A stretch of 64,000 bases of DNA from Verrucomicrobiota bacterium (GTDB lineage: Bacteria > Verrucomicrobiota > Verrucomicrobiia > Chthoniobacterales > Terrimicrobiaceae), in the NCBI GenBank assembly GCA_026398275.1, contig JAPLTF010000024.1, positions 1-64,000 on the forward strand. The letters run 5' to 3'. Positions within the stretch are counted from its first letter, which is position 1. Each line of letters opens with the position of its first letter. Position numbers and translations under genes: made by a program. This document shows, piece after piece, positions 63,555 to 64,000 of the stretch. The notes beneath the pieces are model-generated. The model had not been told where the DNA came from. It made no database searches and saw only the letters and a list, made by a program, of their open reading frames with translations.

Positions 63555-64000
63555 TTAAACTTCAAAAGCCTGTTTGACCAGCGCGGCTTGCTGCGCTTTG
63601 TGCGTTCCGAGGGATCCGGCTGCGGTGCTCGCGCTGCCGGGGCGCCCGGCGTAGCCGATGAGCGAGCCGACGAGGCCCGCGATTCTGGGGGCGATGAAAT
63701 TCCATGCGCCCATGTTCTCCGGCTCCTCCTGGCACCAAACATAGCGCGCCACCTTCGGGTAGCGTTTCGCGATCCGCTGTAGCTTCGCCCCATAAAGCGG
63801 GTAGAGCTGCTCGACCCGGACGATTGCGGTGGTGGCGGATTGCCCCGCCTCCTCGCGGCCGCGAACGAGATCGTAATAAACCTTGCCCGAGCAGAAGATC
63901 AGCCTGGTGACCTTCTTGGGGTCCTTGATCCCGTCGTCGAGAATCTCGTAAAACCGGGAGTTCGTGAAGTCGTCGCCGCGCGATGTCGCGTCCTCCGAAC
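63555..64000 (-). CDS. sucA: 2-oxoglutarate dehydrogenase E1 component, 3' end (partial)
   Basis: The last 148 codons of a thiamine-diphosphate enzyme run off the right window edge. They encode [48 protein letters not shown] and end [18 protein letters not shown] is diagnostic of 2-oxoglutarate dehydrogenase E1 C-termini. The gene precedes sucB by 17 bases on the same strand. Confidence 0.93.
   Translation of the reverse strand, partial: SEDATSRGDDFTNSRFYEILDDGIKDPKKVTRLIFCSGKVYYDLVRGREEAGQSATTAIVRVEQLYPLYGAKLQRIAKRYPKVARYVWCQEEPENMGAWNFIAPRIAGLVGSLIGYAGRPGSASTAAGSLGTHKAQQAALVKQAFEV

Overview
The window is GC-rich, about 60% or more by eye. Its gene content points to a Verrucomicrobiota-type bacterium: a PEP-CTERM surface protein, a DUF2723 membrane glycosyltransferase, Alternative Complex III with cbb3-type oxidase genes, many PIN-type toxin-antitoxin pairs, and dispersed nested-hairpin repeats. 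The phylum call is inference; no rRNA gene is present.

Layout. 1-4.8 kb: ribosomal proteins L35 and L20, PheS/PheT, then a convincing 6S RNA with its terminator. 4.8-15.9 kb: two divergent operons for a surface polysaccharide. The leftward operon is STAS protein, nucleotidyltransferase-like protein, two glycosyltransferases and a GH9 glycoside hydrolase. The rightward one is a GT4 glycosyltransferase, an initiating sugar-phosphate transferase, a hexapeptide protein, a fused anti-sigma-type kinase/GAF/PP2C phosphatase, and a response regulator. This resembles the SypE/SypA partner switch that controls a polysaccharide in Vibrio. 15.9-20.4 kb: tRNA-Ala(GGC), a truncated integrase, an amidase, nuoN-nuoA in an unusual order, a frameshifted ParE toxin with its antitoxin, and vapBC. 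20.5-32.1 kb: DUF255 protein, TPR membrane protein, DUF2723 transferase, PEP-CTERM protein, sensor kinase, IMP dehydrogenase and an M14-like metallopeptidase.

32.1-39.5 kb is a defence/toxin-antitoxin island: two vapBC loci, hicBA, a cysteine desulfurase overlapping a zeta-like kinase, small overlapping partner ORFs, two DUF4926 proteins, a decayed helicase, and a 751-residue fusion of methyltransferase, HNH nuclease and LexA-like S24 peptidase. That fusion keeps an Ala-Gly cleavage motif and a Ser/Lys pair, so it may be a nuclease controlled by self-cleavage. It is the best candidate for an undescribed system here. A 3' piece of the zeta gene plus its small ORF is repeated 2.5 kb upstream.

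41.2-53.4 kb is a tightly overlapping respiratory operon: actABCDEF (quinol oxidation), a small membrane protein, ccoS, ccoN, ccoO, a membrane monoheme cytochrome c, and a CuA subunit (coxB) without a coxA. 53.6-64 kb: GT28-type lipid glycosyltransferase, GH1 beta-glucosidase, a phosphatase/sulfatase remnant, EamA transporter, DUF190-crcB fluoride export pair, small membrane proteins, an SPFH pair, polyphosphate glucokinase, and the 2-oxoglutarate dehydrogenase E2 gene with the 3' end of E1. The E2 appears to lack the usual E1/E3-binding domain.

At least seven short inverted-repeat elements sit in intergenic gaps. All calls come from reading the sequence and from family knowledge; no database search was run.
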